Source of the DNA: Entonaema liquescens
Taxonomy: Eukaryota; Ascomycota; Sordariomycetes; Xylariales; Xylariaceae
Reading direction: 5' to 3'
Length of the DNA stretch: 64,000 bases
Assembly: GCA_902805475.1 (NCBI GenBank)
Contig: CADCSX010000006.1
Span: 1,054,001 to 1,118,000, forward strand
Part shown: positions 47,289-58,763 of the stretch, piece after piece
Layout: each line of letters opens with the position of its first letter
Position numbering within the stretch: the stretch's first letter is position 1
The notes under the pieces: generated by a model
What the model saw: only the letters and a program-made list of their open reading frames with translations
What the model was told of the DNA's origin: nothing
Database searches by the model: none
Position numbers and translations under genes: made by a program

Positions 47289-49121
47289 CTCGAGGCGTAT
47301 CCTGTCGTTGGGATATGTAATCATTACCTATCTCTTATACTTATGATAATAGGTTGGGACTTATATATACATAAGTAATTATATAGTTACCATACCTAGT
47401 TACCTTAAATCTCTAAGTATCTAGATTGATATGAATATGTCTTACAAGTTTTGTAAATAACATAACTAAGGGTCCTAGGTCAATATGTTGTTTCCTCATT
47501 TCGCATATCGTCGGGTTGAGACAGGATCGAAGAGATATGAGAGATCGTTGCATCACGAATGTGGATACTGAAGCTATGAGAATGTTGAGATTAGCAATCT
47601 ACCTAATGTATGAAACGTCCCAGGCCTTCGAGCTTCGTTACAAAAGGTCGCAGCCAAAACCAGCTTGTTACCCGACGGGTTTGTACGGGTAGCAGGGATG
47701 AGGACAGACTAAAGAAAACGGACTCGCCGCCGAGTCAACCTCCCACCTCCCACCTCCCACCTCCCACTAGGTTTTCACATGTTAGTAACACAACACACAT
47801 ATAATACCCATGTATGTATATACTAGTAGTATAGTTGCACACGACCTATCCTAAGGAGCCACCATTCGCTTTTTTTTTTTTTATGTATGCAAAAGCTACA
47901 TTTTAAAATTCATCGCATGATCATTTATTTGGATACGGAGCAAACAGTGTCCGATGGAGTCAAGTGACTCCATTATTTTGAGCATGTTAATATGTTAATC
48001 TAAGCTGAAGGATCGCTTCATACTTACATACACGTAAGAGTACGTTAGGTGTGTCTTCGACTTTTAGCAAGAGAAGATCTATCATATGAAAAATATGGGC
48101 TATAAAAGATGATGGCATAGGGTACTATGTTTCTCACATGCTTAGGGGTAATAGGTAAGGTATTCTTCTAAAAGCCCCACTACATGTGACCAGGTTATTA
48201 TAATTCGAAAGGACATAACTGGATATAGGTACATGATGTAGTAACTCCAGGTATATTTTTATGATTAGGGCTGCAAAATTACATAACAGGTGCTTCTTCG
48301 TCCGTTAGAATTTGATGTACACATGTACATAGTTACTAATAAAATAGACTAGAATACCTGTCGAAATAGTCCCGAAGATGGTCTGGTTATTCCATGCATG
48401 TGTAGCACGAAGGGCAAACAACATGTGCGCTAAAGTTTAATATCCGCATGTACTTCACACCGCGGATTACTACGCTAGGTACATAGGAATCACCAAAATG
48501 GATCAGGTACAAGACCTACATCAAAGACCTGCTAGACAATTTCTCCATACCGGCAGCTACGGGACACGCTGCAGTAGACATTCGAGAATAGGCATTAGAA
48601 GGTAGGAAGCTTCGGCGAGTTAAGAAGTTGCTATAGACACCGAAGACAATCAAGAAAATCTCCTGAGTCTCCTGAATCTCCTGAACCTCCTAGCCGTAAG
48701 CGCGGGACATCAAAATCGAAATCCGCTCCCGCGCGCTCCCCTTGTCGCATTGAACTCCTAACCCGCTCTCATATTCGCATCGCCTCCATTTGTGGCCCCA
48801 GGCTCTTTATTCAACTTTTTTTTTAATAATTTTCTTTTCCACATGTCCACAGTTCACTAGAACTACTAAACGATCCAGATTGCACCTTTCACCTAACTTA
48901 CCTAGGTAGTACTCCTTGTCGCTTTACCTTAGGTATCCTATCCAACTATCCATGTGCCGCCTCACCGGACGATGAGCCACGGTGAAGTTTAAGCCCCAAA
49001 GCCGAAGCCCACCGACGGCCTTCCTTCTGCTTGGACGACGAGATACCTTCCTTTACGCGCATTCCCTCGCTTCGAATATAACGAATATATATATAATTCA
49101 TAGCACGCGATTCGGACCTTG
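47289..49121. other. Intergenic region upstream of the FarA-type gene
   Basis: These 1.8 kb hold a (ACCTCCC)n tandem repeat at 47738-47767, a TACCTAGGTA palindrome at 48899-48908 and, close to the gene, pyrimidine-rich leader sequence. A repeated CTCCTGA(G/A)TCTCCTGA pattern is near 48660-48690. No other gene is seen. Confidence 0.45.
47738..47767. repeat. 7-bp tandem repeat (ACCTCCC)n
   Basis: Four and a fraction perfect copies lie in intergenic DNA. Confidence 0.9.
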
Positions 49122-52100
49122 ATGGACGCCGATATGAATTCTGACGGTGGGGATCAGGCGAGGCAGCAGCAGCACCAGCACCAGCACCAGCACCAACAGC
49201 ACCAACAGCAACAGCACCAACCACCGCCGCCGCCGCCGCTGTCAGACTCGGGGTCGCTAGCTACGCCTCCGTCTAATAATCATAATACACCCCCTGGGCC
49301 GACGACGAGTACGCAGAATGCACAAGGCCAGATGAGTTTTCGAAGGTTCGTAGAGCATCTGGTGCGGCGGCATATTTATGTATGCGCCAAGATTTCGCGA
49401 CGAATGGGCTGACCAAGAGTGAACTTCAATTAGACAACGTGCTTCGAGGGCATGCGAGGTGTGTATTCTACTTATTTTACCTTTTTTCTTTCGCATTGTA
49501 AGGATTGCCTGGCGCCCTTTTATGAATTCTCAGCTCGAGCTACCTATCTGGGGCTCGAGGTGGGATTATTCTAAACGAGCCGAGGCATCTCGAGAATGCG
49601 ATCCATATTCTATCTACCCTGCATCACTAAACTGACCACTCGGATACCAACAGACCTGCCATGCTAGAAAGGTACGGAATTACGCCTTATTTTGATTCGC
49701 CGAATATAACAAAATATAAAAATATAAAAATAATTACATATAGAAAGAAAGATGATATATTTACATAGATAAACAGGTGCGATGCGATGCGGCGAGCCTT
49801 GGCGTCCCTTGTACCAATTGTGTCGCTTTCCAAATCGAATGCAAAATCCCACAACCTAAGAGGAAGAAGACCCAGGCAAACGCGACAAAGGATTCGGACA
49901 GGTGTGTGCATATTCCCCTGCGGGTACCCGTGATATAATTGAATGTCAGGGGATTAATTAGATCACTTCTTAGCGACCGTGGGGACGTCGTTGACGAGGC
50001 CTCTCCGAAGCCCCCCAATGCCGGCTCATCTAATACGTTCCCGGCGCGGCCAGCTGTATTACACTCCTCGGAGGGTGTTCCGACAACGACCGCCATAGAA
50101 GCCCAAGCCAGGAGAGAGGAGGTCGACCATGACACGTACCTTAACTTAGTTATGAAGCCCAAGTTTACAAGAGCCCCCATCACCGAGGCTGGCAGGGTAG
50201 CCTTCCTGGGGGAGTCGTCGAATCTGACGTTGTTGGTTCATGATCGCCAAGGGGATTCCGATGTTGTGCATTACCCGCTTCCCGAAAATGTGCGCGGATC
50301 CAGGGCCCGCTTGACTGAGCTGGATAATATTGAGATCGATATTCTCCATCGACGTGGGGCTTTCTTACTCCCTCCTAGGACCCTCTGCGATGAGCTCATT
50401 GATTCTTACTTCAAATGGATACATCCTATCGTACCTGTTATAAATAAGACTCGGTTCATGAGACAGTATCGGGATCCTAAGAACCCACCCTCGCTACTCC
50501 TTCTGCAAGCCGTCTTACTTGCTGGCTCGCGGGTCTGTCACAACCCACAGCTCATGGATGCGAACGGGTCAACCACACCGGCCGCACTGACGTTTTACAA
50601 AAGAGCAAAAGCACTCTACGATGCTAATTATGAAGATGATCGTGTGACGATAGTCCAGGCTCTACTCCTAATGGGCTGGTATTGGGAAGGGCCGGAAGAC
50701 GTCACTAAGAATGTCTTTTACTGGAGCAGAGTTGCGATAATTGTAGCTCAGGGGTCCGGGATGCATAGGTCGGTAGAAGCGTCTCAGTTGAGCAAGGCTG
50801 ACAAGAGATTATGGAAGCGTATCTGGTGGACGCTCTTTACCCGTGATCGATCCGTGGCAGTTGCGCTGGGACGACCATGCAATATCAATCTAGACGATTC
50901 AGATGTCGAAATGCTGACAGAAGACGACTTTATTGAAGATGAACCAGACAACGCGAGCGGGGTTGCCCCTGACCCTATTCATGTTCAATTCTTCCTGCAG
51001 TACGTCAAGCTTTGCGAGATCATGGGCTTAGTCTTATCCCAGCAATATTCTGTGGCATCTAAGGGCCGACGCCAAAATGCCATTGATCTCACTCATAGCG
51101 ACATGGCCTTGGCCGATTGGCTACAGAACTGTCCTAAATCGGTATATTGGGAGATGCCGCGGCATCATTTCTGGAGCGCGTTACTGCATTCTAACTATTA
51201 TACTACGCTTTGTCTACTACATCGGGCACACATGCCTCCTAATCATAGTAGTGCCGCCAGATTTCCGGACGACTCGTCCTATCCTTCGCGGAATATCGCC
51301 TTCCAGGCTGCAGGAATGATCACATCTATCATCGAAAACTTATCGGCGCACAATGAGCTCCACTACTGCCCTGCGTTCATCGTTTATAGCTTGTTCTCTG
51401 CTCTCATCATGCATGTGTATCAAATGCGGTCACCCGTGTTCTCTATTCAGCAAGTTACGCAGATTCGGATTCGGACCTGTATGGAAGCTCTGAAAGAGGT
51501 TTCTAAGGTATGGCTCGTGGGTAAGATGGTTCACACCCTATTCGAATCAATTTTGGGTAATAGAAATATGGAAGAGAGGTTGCAAAAAGCTGCCGGCAAG
51601 CATCATAGGAAAGTTCAACAGAGCTTGGCTCAACTGGAGCAGCACCAGCAAAGACAACAGGAAGCTACTAAACGAAAATACGACGAGATGGCTCTTGACT
51701 TTAGTATAAATACACCAGTGCACCAGGAATCCTACGAGCGATCGCGTCCACAAACTCCTAGGAACGAACCGATCCAAAACCAACCGCCGCATATGGGCCC
51801 ACCCCTTCACTCACCGAACAATAGGTCTGGAGATACTTTTATGGGTACTAACAGCAGGCCACATACCCGACCGGCAACCCCTTTTAACCCGTCCTTCTCC
51901 GTCCCGGCAACGCCTCCGGACCTGTATCTCGTGACTCGTAACTCACCGAACCTTTCGCAATCCATATGGGAGAATTTCCAACCGGATCAGCTTTTCCCTG
52001 AGAATTCCCACATGCCGATACCGCAGATGTCGCCTCCGCAGAATCAGCAGAGTCTTGACCCGAGTCTCGTGAATCCGATACAGGCTGGTATGTCACCGCA

Positions 52101-52469
52101 GTCGCCTAGGCAGACCAACCAGTTTCAACCCCGGGTGCCCAACAAGGCCGCCGTTACGAGTCCCCCGCAGGCTAACAATTACTTACAACCAGGAATTGGA
52201 GGGTTTCAGTCCCAGTCGAACAACCTGTGGCCAGGAGGCGACGTTAACACGGCATTGCCGGATGGCCAAAGTCCAAGTGATAGCTGGAGCACCGGATCCG
52301 GACAGCAGCCCGTGCCGGCTACGTTGAATGTCGAGGATTGGTATGTTACTCGATCTACTAAAAATTGGGTTTTATTTTGCTAATATAGACTCATTATTCC
52401 AGGTTCCAATTCTTTGGTATCAATGGCAACGACGTAAATTTTTCTGGCTTAGATATGCCCATAGGGTGA
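49122..52469 (+). CDS. Zn2Cys6 transcription factor, FarA / cutinase factor 1 type
   Basis: Members control fatty-acid use genes (Aspergillus FarA/FarB, core site CCTCGG) and cutinase induction (Fusarium CTF1). Six exons (49122-49345, 49434-49458, 49654-49671, 49777-49901, 49950-52340, 52403-52469) encode 949 aa. The zinc cluster is assembled from four exons, two of them only 25 and 18 nt, giving RQRASRACETCHARKVRCDA and then PCTNCVAF; its Cys are 82, 85, 92, 101, 104 and 111. The N-terminus is Gln/His/Pro-rich. The fungal TF domain follows, with HRRGAFLLPPRTLCDELID, FKWIHPIVPVINKTRF and RIWWTLFTRDRSVAVALGRP. The tail is Pro/Gln/Asn-rich and ends in DWFQFFGINGND, a conserved end brought in by the last exon. 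I cannot separate FarA from FarB/CTF1 paralogues. Confidence 0.93.
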
Positions 52470-53655
52470 GGCCGAAGCCGAGGCTGCCCTACTGTACAAT
52501 GATATTTCTGATCGTCTCTGGGTATATTTTGCCGGTCTTTTATCGGGTCACGATTGACGTGGTAGCATGCAAGTGGGCTTATGCTGTCATTGCTGTCATT
52601 GCTGTCATATATTTGCTAGGAGTTCCGGTGGGCTTCTTAGGGATTGAAGCCATGAGAACATATAGGAAAACGGCCGAGTCATTTCTAACGAATACCTTGG
52701 GTGCCTATGGGTTTATAAATCGCCTATGAACAAAACGATATACTTGTGTCTACACGCAAATATATAAAAGCTTACGTGTGGAAATAGAAAACTATTACGT
52801 ACCTAAGGATTAAAGACTTAAGTTGCATGTAGTTAGTGATTACATGTAACTATAATTACCTTACCTATTAAAATAACTTGTTGAATTACCAAAGATTTGG
52901 GTATCTGAGAGCATATTGAATGCTGTAAGGTTAATGGATGTGCAAGGTGCATATGGCTGTAGACTGCGCTAGCCAGTGCATAAAGATAGCGTCTTATCCT
53001 TGTAGCAGCTATTGTTAGGTCACTTTTATGAACGCCCACAGCGCCCACAGCGCCGTTCCAGCCGTCTTGGCCTTGTTATGGTGGTGCTTGGCTTGGGGCT
53101 TACAGCGCTATATTAGTGCTAGATTAGGTAAACGTTAAGAGGTACTTAGGTGTTGGTAGAGAATACATATTTCAGTACAAAATTGACGTGCAGACCCTGT
53201 CCAATCCCTAAAAGGGGATCCAATGGTACGTGTACAATTCTATGAACCTCCTGTAATGTAAACTTCTTTCTAACTATCGACTACCTAAAGATTGTGGCAC
53301 ACGGATAAACCAACTTGAATTATTCTGAGGACATCTTTTGTCCACCAGTTGTTAAACAAATATACAAATATTTTCTCTTTCTCTCTCTTCTTTCCATAAC
53401 TTTACTATCACCAGTTTCAAGGCACCAATCATTCGACTAGCACGACGGCCCCGTCATCCCACGTATCATTCACGCATGCCACCATTCGGCTGATTGCCGA
53501 TTTGACCGAAAACCCCAGTGATTATATGTAATTCCGCTCTACAGCAGAGATAAGAACAAAAACTCCCTTGCAAGTTACTTTTCGTCCGACGCGATCAATG
53601 TTATCTACCAATCCACACCAGCCCTAGCCTCCTTAGGCTCGTATCGCCCTAGAAT
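52470..53655. other. Intergenic region FarA-type gene / LysM gene
   Basis: This 1.2 kb stretch includes the 3' UTR of the regulator, a GCTGTCATT triplication at 52582-52608 and a CT-rich leader before the next gene. An ORF at 52500-52729 would encode a 76-aa protein with one hydrophobic segment, but it sits in the 3' UTR and is not supported further. Confidence 0.45.
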
Positions 53656-55577
53656 ATGGCTGATACGGGTAGGACTTCGAGCCCTGCCGCGCCGAGGTCT
53701 ACCACCGGTCTCGTACCTGCCGGCGTTGACAATACCACTTCCGTGAGGTCGCGGAGTAGAAAAGCCCCCACGAGTAGGGATGCAATAAAGTCGCCAGGGT
53801 TAACACCAGCCCAAAGTGCGGCACCTAGTCGAGGTGCGAGTCCTCGACTGGGTGCTAGTCCTATGCCATCTCCACACCTCGGAAGCACCAAGATACTCTC
53901 CAGCGGACGGTCAAGTCCTTCTAATGCCGCATTCTCCCGCGGGCTTCTCGAGGGCTCGTGGACACCAAGTTGGGCGTCGGTCCAGGACTTTGCGTCTTCT
54001 ATACTGGAAGGTGGTTACAGCAGCGAACCTTCGCGTCCTAATAGCCGCAACGGGGACAAGTCACGACCGAAATCAATATGGAAAGGATTGGGAGGCGGAC
54101 TTGCGAAAGCCGGAAAGTCCTCTGGTAATTGGGGGCCGGCACCTCCTGCCGAATCACAGCCGGTTGCTGGTGACATCGGAGCGGGATCTCTTGCCAAGCG
54201 GGAGGCACAGCTGAAGGCCAGGAAGACCGCAAGTGTGTTGGAAAGCTACGAGGGGGTTAATGGCGGCTTAGACGTGGCTGGAAAATTCAAGAGGAGGAAC
54301 TCGGATGAGACTCCGCGGGGCACAACGGACGTGGTTGAGGAGCAACTAGTCTATTTGCACCACGTACAACCCACAGATACATATGCGGGCATTGTTCTTC
54401 GTTACAGATGTCAGGAGCACGCATTTAGGAAGACAAATGGTTTATGGTCTCGGGACAATATTCAAGTGCGTAAGCATTTGATGATACCAGTCGATGCATG
54501 CGAACTTAAAGGCCGACCGTGCGATCCTCCATCCCAATACTCCCAGAAAGTTGATCTTCTGGCTACTACGCCCATGACGGCCGACATCAAAAGCCCTACA
54601 ACACTTACCCCACAATCACGGCAAACTCATGATAGTTACTTTGACTCTATTAGTGGAAAGTCAGCAGGACTTCCCACCCAAGAAGAGGAGGAACCTCCTT
54701 GGACCCATGTACGATGGGTTAAACTCGATGCTATTCAGGAGCCCGTGGAGATTGTTAGAGTCTCGAGGAAGTCAATGGGATATTTCCCTCCTCGACGAAA
54801 GAAGAGCGTCCACACAGTCTCCACCTTCTCGACCCCGCGCCACTCCCTTGAACTATCAAAAGCTATTTCCAACACGTCTGAAGTGTTCGATAGCCCGGCT
54901 CAACTTTCATCCCCGCGGCAGAGTTCCACGAGCGCGCGGCCACTGGCTGCGAGTCTTGGGACGTTATCGCCTGCTAGGAGCAGAGTTACCAGTCTGGGCG
55001 AAGCAGACAGCGTGCCGGCTTGGATGCGCAGACCGGGCGGAGTAGGGTCGATGGGGAAAAGCGTGAAGGCGCCCGGCCCGGCTAAGGACTACTTCAACAC
55101 GTGGGTCAACAAGACGCTCCCCGGCTTCAACATCGACTCGATGCCCTCGATGTCCGTCATGGGATCCGAAACCGCTCACTTCGGCTTCAACAACAAAGCC
55201 GAGGAGACGGCCGCCGGGATCGTAGAAAGCCCCTTCGAAGACGGCCGAGAAGCCACCTCCCCGCCCCGCAACGGCACAGGCCTCGAACACGCCGCCGCGT
55301 CCATCGAGTCCTGGCTCCGAGGCGCGTGGGCCAGACGCCCCGCGACCCCAGACTCGGCTCCCACAGCAGGAAACCGCCCGAGGACCTTGACCTTATCGAG
55401 CTGGCGGACGCGAATAGCAGCGACGACGGACGTAGAGGAGGCCCCGAGCAGCCGGGACTCCTAGATCAGAGCTTCCGCGGGAACGGCGCTACGGGCCGCA
55501 GCCAGGGCGAGGGGACGGTTCGAGGCCGTTCGGCGCCGCCTGGCGCGGTCGGAGGGAAGGGCAAGAAAGCGGATTGA
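53656..55577 (+). CDS. LysM-fold intracellular protein (frame broken near the end)
   Basis: A conserved protein of filamentous ascomycetes with unknown function. Most of it is disordered and Ser/Pro/Arg-rich. A LysM-like module lies at about residues 230-280 (VYLHHVQPTDTYAGIVLRYR, then NGLWSRDNIQVRKHLMIPVD); there is no signal peptide, so it is not a secreted chitin-binding effector. Later come PPWTHVRWVKLDAIQEPVEI and AKDYFNTWVNKTLPGFNID. The straight frame stops at 55464, but the other frame continues with PPEDLDLIELADANSSDD to GKKAD and the TGA at 55575. One C missing in the AACCGCCC at about 55372-55379 would join them, giving about 640 aa. Confidence 0.8.
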
Positions 55578-56810
55578 TCCGGGAAGCGGGCAGGTCGTCG
55601 GGAAAGGCGGGGAGGAGGGAGGGATATACGACGACGATTCAATGATGAAATTTTTTTAGAGGAAGATTCAGCTTCGATAGATGGCGGTCCGAGCCGGTCC
55701 GATATTTTCATGTTTGCGTGCGTGTAACCTCAAAGTCACCAACTCTCGCGGCGAAAGCAGCAGCAGCATATTACGGTTGTCCGGCTGTTGTTTTTTTGGT
55801 CTTGTTCTTGCCCTCGAAGCACTGTGTGCCCGGCTTGGTGTGTTGTTGATGCGTGCGTGTGTGGCCTGCATTGCTGGAGGCGTTCAGGGGGTGGCGTTCT
55901 TCTTGTTGTGCCATGTCCCGCGGGTTCTTTTCGAAGTCGGGCTACCTTTTTTGTGTCGTTTTGTATATAGGTACATGTAGTTAAGTCACTATTACATACA
56001 GGTACTCTTAAAGAATTACAGGCTTGCATTATTTAAGAAGAGGGAGGATAGATGGAATTGAAGTATTTTTGGTAACTTTTTTTTTTTTGGTAGTAACTAT
56101 TGCTTTGGTTGTGTTTTGCATTTTAAGTCGGATTAAAGGGGGAGATAATATAGATTATTTATTTATTTATTTATTGAGTTGCTATAATGCCTACCTAGAT
56201 GTCTTGAAGTATGCATGAGAAATTCATTTAGTATAGTAGATACCTATGTATTTCATTTTCTAGGTACCTGGTGTATTCTAGGAGGTGATAAAGGTTTTTT
56301 TTGTTGAACGTTATACCTTATCTAAGCTACGATAAGATTATGCGAAGTTGATTATCGATTGTAGTTTAAACTTCAACTTACACATAACCATAGCCATAGC
56401 TTTATCCTTATGATATCCTTATGATATCCTTATCAACTCTGGAGTCCCCATCCAATTGGGTCCTCGCAGCGTCATGAAGTACACATAGATACATGTTGGT
56501 AGGAAGCCTCAATGCATATTTAACAGCCTCAGATACATGTATAGGGACATACTTATTTTTAGCTTGTTTGAATGCTTTCGCTAATTATCATGCGTCGTAG
56601 TAGTCATGCTCGTGTTATATCCCCATCCACCACCAAACGATATACCATTTTCACAGCCAGTTTATAATCGCGAATGCCACGCCCTCCGAATTACGCAGGA
56701 GGTATCCAGCCATCGCCACCTAATAACATATTCCTTTGAACCAGATAATAAATACGAAAAGGCTGTATGTAGAGTAAAGGACGGGAAAAAGAAGGGCAAA
56801 CCAAACAAAC
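55578..56810. other. Intergenic region LysM gene / ARV1
   Basis: These 1.2 kb are T-rich after the LysM gene, with a (TTTA)n run at about 56155-56176 and a (TATCCTTATGA)n repeat near 56402-56431. A TAGGTACCTG near-palindrome is at 56261-56270. No gene is seen. Confidence 0.5.
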
Positions 56811-57929
56811 ATGCCGATCTGCATCGAGTGCCGGCACCCGGTGAAGACGCTGTGGACGCAGTACTCGGGGGCCGGGGACCCGTCGAGCGGGCACAACATC
56901 CGGCTGACGGTGTGCAAGAAGTGCGGGCGGTTCTGCGACAAGTACGTCGAGCACGACTTCGTGGTGCTCTTCATCGACCTCGTCCTTATCAAACCCCAGG
57001 TCTACCGCCACCTGCTGCATAACACGCTGATGCGCGAGCGCGACCAGTTCGACGTACGTTCATCACCTCCCCTCCCCTTTTTCCTTTCCCTCTCTTAGCT
57101 TGTGGTTTACGGATCTATCTATGTGAGGTTCGCAACGCAACACAACGCAACACAACGCAACACAACGCAACTTACTGATAAGTCAGGAATGCTCTAAACA
57201 GCCGTCTATTATACGCCTCGGAACCCTGCTGCTACTCTTCGACGTCTATCTCACCTGGGCTCGCATCGAGAAGCAAGCCGCGCCCGACCCGAGTTCTTCC
57301 ACGGCGGAGAGTAATCTCGGGAGCCTGGCGCAGCAGCCCATTGTATTCCAGTACTTATTCTTCTGTAAGAACCTCGTCTCTGTTCTTTATATTATTATTC
57401 TTATTCTTATTCTTATTCTATATCCTACCCTAGATGGCCTCTTGCTAAACTAGATAACCCCTTAGTGATCTTATGCACTTTCTCTACGCTTGCCTTCCAT
57501 CTCAGCATTCGATTCCTAACCTCGTCTCCGCTGTCCCCGCTTAATTTCCTAGGCCTGTTGCCAACGTACCCGCGGCCCAACTCGGTGTCCACGGCTCTCC
57601 TGGTCTCGTCTTCCACTAAGCTGTTCCCGATTCTTATGGTCATCTGGGACTACGACGTGCCGGCGGCGGCGCGCAGTCTGGGTTGGGCCGTTGTCGCAAA
57701 TAATGTCGAGGCCCTTGAGATCCTGCTTGACTGTGGGTACGGCGTCGCGTTGGCCCTGGCGGCCGCGGGAGCTGTTGCTCGTTGGTTAGTAGGTAGGGCG
57801 GTTTTGTGGGTTGTTGGGCTCGAGGGCGTGGACTCGGGGGGTGAGAGCGGCGTTGCGGCGGATGGAAGGGCATTATGGGCGTTGCTCGTGTATGCGAGGG
57901 AGTGGGCGGGGAGGTTAGCTGTTGGGTAA
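56811..57929 (+). CDS. ARV1: Sterol homeostasis / GPI intermediate protein Arv1
   Basis: Arv1 is an ER membrane protein affecting sterol trafficking and early GPI assembly. Three exons (56811-57053, 57202-57364, 57466-57929) encode 289 aa. The start is the Arv1 homology domain with a zinc site (Cys4, Cys7, Cys35, Cys38) and FCDKYVEHDFVVLFIDLVLIKPQVYRH, highly typical. TM helices include GTLLLLFDVYLTWARIEKQ and LILCTFSTLAFHLSIRFL (across intron 2); FPILMVIWDYD is also conserved. Introns are 148 and 101 nt; the first contains a 10-bp tandem repeat. The C-terminus is Gly/Ala-rich and variable. Confidence 0.95.
57133..57170. repeat. 10-bp tandem repeat (CAACGCAACA) in ARV1 intron 1
   Basis: Nearly four perfect copies lie inside the intron, upstream of its acceptor; they lengthen the intron but leave both splice sites intact. 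Confidence 0.9.
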
Positions 57930-58329
57930 TATCTGGGCTAGTCTACTTTCCAGCTTAGCTTAGAGTAGAATGTTAATGGCTTGTGTGTTATGAAATGTAA
58001 TGAAGCAAGATTATTCGAAATGCAGTCGTATTATGAACACTATATCCGAGCAGCGTCTACCCGCGATGCTCGCTCAGCTGCTGCCAAGTGCTAATATGAT
58101 CGATGCCCGTCTTCCCGAACGCCAAAACCAAACGTGTAGATAACGGCACCTAGTGATGTTAATACAGGTCCACGCCCAACTATTCTCTCCCTCCTCCAAA
58201 GGCTACTGTGCCCTGCGTTATCCCCATCTGTAATCCTATCTTCCGTAACTCTTACAACCCATCCTCCTTTCTAAAATCGCGTGCTCGTATAGAATCGCTT
58301 CGTATTCAGGGGAGGCGTAGAGCTCAACT
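57930..58329. other. Convergent intergenic region ARV1 / VMA9
   Basis: These 400 bases hold the two 3' UTRs. Nothing else is seen. Confidence 0.5.
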
Positions 58330-58763
58330 TTATTCGTGTTGAAATCCTTCACGGATATTGGACCGTCTCGGTTCGATAAGCGGGTGTAGTTGAGCCATGA
58401 AGGTGATGAACCACATCAGGTAGCAGCTAACGAATGCGAGGATGAGAGAGGAGCGCCACGTCCTGTTTTAATTCCCGGTCAGCCGGCAAAGATCAATACG
58501 CAGAGTATTGGGAGTGTTCCTATCGGTTCGTCTCGTGGAATAAGTAGATGGGGGGGGCCGGATAAAACTCACGTCTGGTTCTCGCCCTTCGGCGCGAAAA
58601 TCCAAGCCGCGACGCAGAGGGCGGCTACGATGGCGAGGCCGACAAAGACGCTGTAGCTGTAATACGGATATGGTCAGCTGGATTAGCTACTACGGAGACG
58701 CGACCTCAGAACTCAGAAGGAGGCGAGAGAAATAGAGAGCGTCGCAACGTACCCCTTTGCCAT
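58330..58763 (-). CDS. VMA9: V-type ATPase Vo subunit e
   Basis: Subunit e is a small two-helix protein of the V-ATPase membrane sector. It has no long ORF because three exons are very short: 58763-58753 (11 nt), 58656-58573 and 58462-58330. Introns of 96 and 110 nt have clear donors (GTACGT, GTGAGT) and acceptors (TTACAG, AACAG). The 75-aa product begins MAKGYSVFVGLAIVAALCVA and continues with FAPKGENQTTWRSS, LILAFVSCYLMWFITFMAQL and HPLIEPRRSNIRE, matching the family over its full length, including the PKGENQ loop and the QLHPL(I)xPRR end. I am confident although no single exon exceeds 45 codons. Confidence 0.93.

Noticed and set aside
52500..52729. 76-codon ORF with a hydrophobic stretch just after the FarA-type stop.
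   Set aside because: It lies in the 3' UTR and partly in a GCTGTCATT repeat; eukaryotic re-initiation there is unlikely.
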